In this document: positions 62,633-64,000 of the stretch, piece by piece | Layout of the letters: each line of letters begins with the position of its first letter | Position numbering within the stretch: the first letter of the stretch is position 1 | NCBI RefSeq assembly: GCF_000420305.1 | Contig: NZ_ATUR01000007.1 | Coordinates: forward strand, 1 to 64,000 | Reading direction: 5' to 3' | DNA length: 64,000 nucleotides | Source of the DNA: Novosphingopyxis baekryungensis DSM 16222 | GTDB lineage: Bacteria; Pseudomonadota; Alphaproteobacteria; Sphingomonadales; Sphingomonadaceae | The notes under the pieces: generated by a model | What the model was told of the DNA's origin: nothing | Seen by the model: only the letters and a program-made list of their open reading frames with translations | The model's database searches: none | Made by a program: the position numbers and the translations under genes

Positions 62633-63324
62633 TGAAAGCTTTTGCGCTTCTCGCTTCCTCCGTGGCGCTCGCAACGGGCGCCATGGTCGCGCTCACGCCG
62701 GGCCAATTGATCGGCACGGCGCAGGCGGCGGAAGGCATGTCCATTCCCGCATCGGCGGCCAAGGCCAGGGAATCCGGGCTGAAAACCGCCGTGCTGGCCG
62801 GTGGTTGTTTCTGGGGTCTGGAAGCGGTGTTCGAGCATGTGAACGGCGTGAAAAAGGTCGTCAGCGGCTATGCTGGCGGCAGCCAATCGACGGCAAGCTA
62901 TGATCGTGTCGGGCGCGGCGATACGGGCCATGCCGAATCGATCCGGATCACCTATGATCCGTCGACGATCCGGTACGACCAGCTGCTGCGCATTTTCTTC
63001 TCCGTGGCGCATGACCCTACCCAGGTCGGCGGGCAGGTGCCCGATCGTGGCAGCGAATATCGCAGCCTGATCGTGCCGCAAAGCAAGGAACAGCTGCGCG
63101 TGGCCCAGGCTTATATCGCACAGCTGAACAAGGCCCAAACCTTCGGCAAGCCCATCGCGACCGAGGTGGCGACCGGCAAGCCATTTTATCTGGCCGAGGA
63201 CTATCACCAGAACTTCGCCAAGAAGAACCCGAACCATCCCTATATCACGCGCTGGGATGCACCCAAGGTGGCCGCGCTCAAGCGCATCTGGCCCGGCGTC
63301 TATTCCAGCAGCCCCGCGGCCTGA
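62632..63324 (+). CDS. msrA: Peptide-methionine (S)-S-oxide reductase, exported
   Basis: This 230-residue MsrA reduces the S epimer of methionine sulfoxide in proteins. It has the catalytic Cys59 in AGGCFWGLEAVF, 'VVSGYAGGSQSTASYDRVGR', GHAESI and 'FYLAEDYHQNFAKKNPNHPY'. An N-terminal signal peptide (FALLASSVALATGAMVA, cleavage near AQAAEG) indicates a periplasmic enzyme. Cys59 is the only cysteine, so there is no resolving Cys; recycling must use an outside thiol or partner. It is followed by a strong terminator. Confidence 0.93.
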   Translation: MKAFALLASSVALATGAMVALTPGQLIGTAQAAEGMSIPASAAKARESGLKTAVLAGGCFWGLEAVFEHVNGVKKVVSGYAGGSQSTASYDRVGRGDTGHAESIRITYDPSTIRYDQLLRIFFSVAHDPTQVGGQVPDRGSEYRSLIVPQSKEQLRVAQAYIAQLNKAQTFGKPIATEVATGKPFYLAEDYHQNFAKKNPNHPYITRWDAPKVAALKRIWPGVYSSSPAA

Positions 63325-63391
63325 AAAAGCCTCGGCTGCCAACGCGGCGTGACCGTCTGTGACGGAGGGCGGCAAGCTTCTCCGATGACAT

Positions 63392-63421
63392 AAAAAAACC
63401 CCGGTCGCTGCCGGGGTTTTT
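63392..63421. terminator. Bidirectional rho-independent terminator between msrA and infC
   Basis: AAAACCCCGG (63395-63404) and CCGGGGTTTT (63411-63420) form a perfect 10-bp stem with a 6-base loop, with A and T runs on the two sides. It can end both the msrA and infC transcripts, which converge here. Confidence 0.9.
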
Positions 63422-63443
63422 CGTATCTGCAATGTGGAGCGCC

Positions 63444-63986
63444 TTATTTCGGGCTCATCACCATCAGCATCTGGCGGCCTTCCATGCGGGGCATGGCTTC
63501 CACCTTGGCGGCTTCCTTCATGTCCTCGGACAGCTTCTGGAGCAATTCCATGCCCAGCTGCTGGTGCGCCATTTCGCGTCCACGGAAGCGAATGGTAACC
63601 TTCACCTTGTCGCCATTGTCGATGAACTTGACGACATTCTTCAGCTTCACCTGATAATCATGTTCGTCGATGTTCGGACGCATCTTGATCTCTTTGATGT
63701 CCTGCGTCTTCTGCGTCTTGCGCTGGGCATTGGCCTTTTTCTGGGCCTCATATTTGAACTTGCCGACATCCAGGAACTTCGCGACCGGCGGGTCCGCGTT
63801 CGGGGATACTTCGACCAGATCGAGGCCAACGGCCGCAGCCTGCTCGATCGCGTCGCGCGTGTTCAGCACGCCGAGATTTTCGCCCTCGCCATCGATGACG
63901 CGAACGGTGTCGGACTGAATAAACTGATTGAAGCGCGGTCCGCTCTTGGGCGGGGGCGTCATCGCACGCCGAGTGGGGGAAGCTAT
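63444..63986 (-). CDS. infC: Translation initiation factor IF-3
   Basis: This IF-3 of about 180 residues blocks early 50S joining and checks the start codon. It has an N-domain ('SDTVRVIDGEGENLGVLNTR', VEVSPNADPPVAKFLDVGK), a lysine-rich linker and a C-domain ending EGRQMLMVMSPK. The only good ribosome site (AGGAG, 63995-63999) sits 8 bases before an ATA at 63984-63986, in frame with the ATG at 63962. I therefore take AUA as the start. IF-3 genes commonly use rare start codons for self-regulation. Confidence 0.9.
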   Translation of the reverse strand: MASPTRRAMTPPPKSGPRFNQFIQSDTVRVIDGEGENLGVLNTRDAIEQAAAVGLDLVEVSPNADPPVAKFLDVGKFKYEAQKKANAQRKTQKTQDIKEIKMRPNIDEHDYQVKLKNVVKFIDNGDKVKVTIRFRGREMAHQQLGMELLQKLSEDMKEAAKVEAMPRMEGRQMLMVMSPK

Positions 63987-64000
63987 AGCAAGGTCTCCTG

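Noticed and set aside
1-64000. CRISPR arrays, prophage structural genes, toxin-antitoxin pairs
   Set aside because: No regularly spaced direct repeats, phage morphogenesis genes or convincing small toxin-antitoxin pairs were seen on reading both strands.

Overview
The window looks like a chromosomal segment from an alphaproteobacterium, most likely a sphingomonad (Sphingomonadales). This rests on gene families and style rather than a marker gene: a short alphaproteobacterial-type ProRS, a PE-Lig-Pol LigD next to a single Ku, NodT-type and HAE1 efflux parts, EcfG-type stress promoters, and a copy of the 'cttcgacaggctcagga' short repeat that I associate with sphingomonads. No rRNA, complete tRNA or CRISPR array was found.

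Layout. (1) 1-13.2 kb, stress and DNA-repair region: an IS3-family end, then ligD and ku (NHEJ) on the minus strand. Next is a tightly overlapped minus-strand operon read from 8990 to 3988: a 69-aa protein, a GT2 glycosyltransferase, an acyl-CoA dehydrogenase-like protein, a PIG-L deacetylase, a NodS-like methyltransferase and a DUF389 membrane protein. Diverging from it is a plus-strand cluster: large-subunit catalase katE, a SRPBCC protein, a Zn-dependent alcohol dehydrogenase and a wrecked SDR gene. Both directions carry sequences resembling the general-stress (EcfG) promoter, GGAAC-N16/17-CGTT. (2) 13.2-16.0 kb, a graveyard: the SDR pseudogene, a CobW-family C-terminal remnant, a tRNA-Ser-like 3' fragment that could be an attachment site, a recombinase-associated pseudogene, and an IS5/IS427-type insertion sequence (TA target duplication) whose transposase is broken by a 23-bp short-repeat insertion. 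(3) 16.6-40.9 kb, an exopolysaccharide locus that appears less GC-rich than its right-hand neighbour. It has a PglC-like initiating phosphosugar transferase, PglD-, PglE- and PglF-like enzymes (N,N'-diacetylbacillosamine-type sugar), several GT4 enzymes, two polymerase/ligase-like membrane proteins, Wza- and Wzc-like export and control proteins, a Wzx-like flippase, methyltransferases, UDP-xylose synthase, and a WbpP/WbpO pair for UDP-GalNAcA. An unrecognised 397-aa exported protein and a Tat-exported beta-helix protein sit between the Wzc gene and a glycosyltransferase. (4) 41.1-47.7 kb: a GbsR/MarR-family regulator driving an RND tripartite efflux operon. (5) 47.8-59.1 kb, a molybdenum-enzyme hub: moaA, a YdeP-type molybdopterin oxidoreductase, a catalase-like haem protein, fdhD, mobA, paoABC-like aldehyde oxidoreductase, and convergent mocA- and xdhC/paoD-like maturation genes. 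(6) 59.2-64.0 kb, housekeeping: proS, a pabB-pabC fusion, a small membrane protein, an exported MsrA, and infC, which seems to begin at a rare AUA codon.

The strongest candidate for an undescribed system is the six-gene stress operon at 3988-8990. It joins a glycosyltransferase, a carbohydrate-type deacetylase and a NodS-like methyltransferase, as in lipochitooligosaccharide synthesis, but has an acyl-CoA dehydrogenase-like protein instead of NodA, and it is preceded by a good general-stress promoter match. Its product is unknown.
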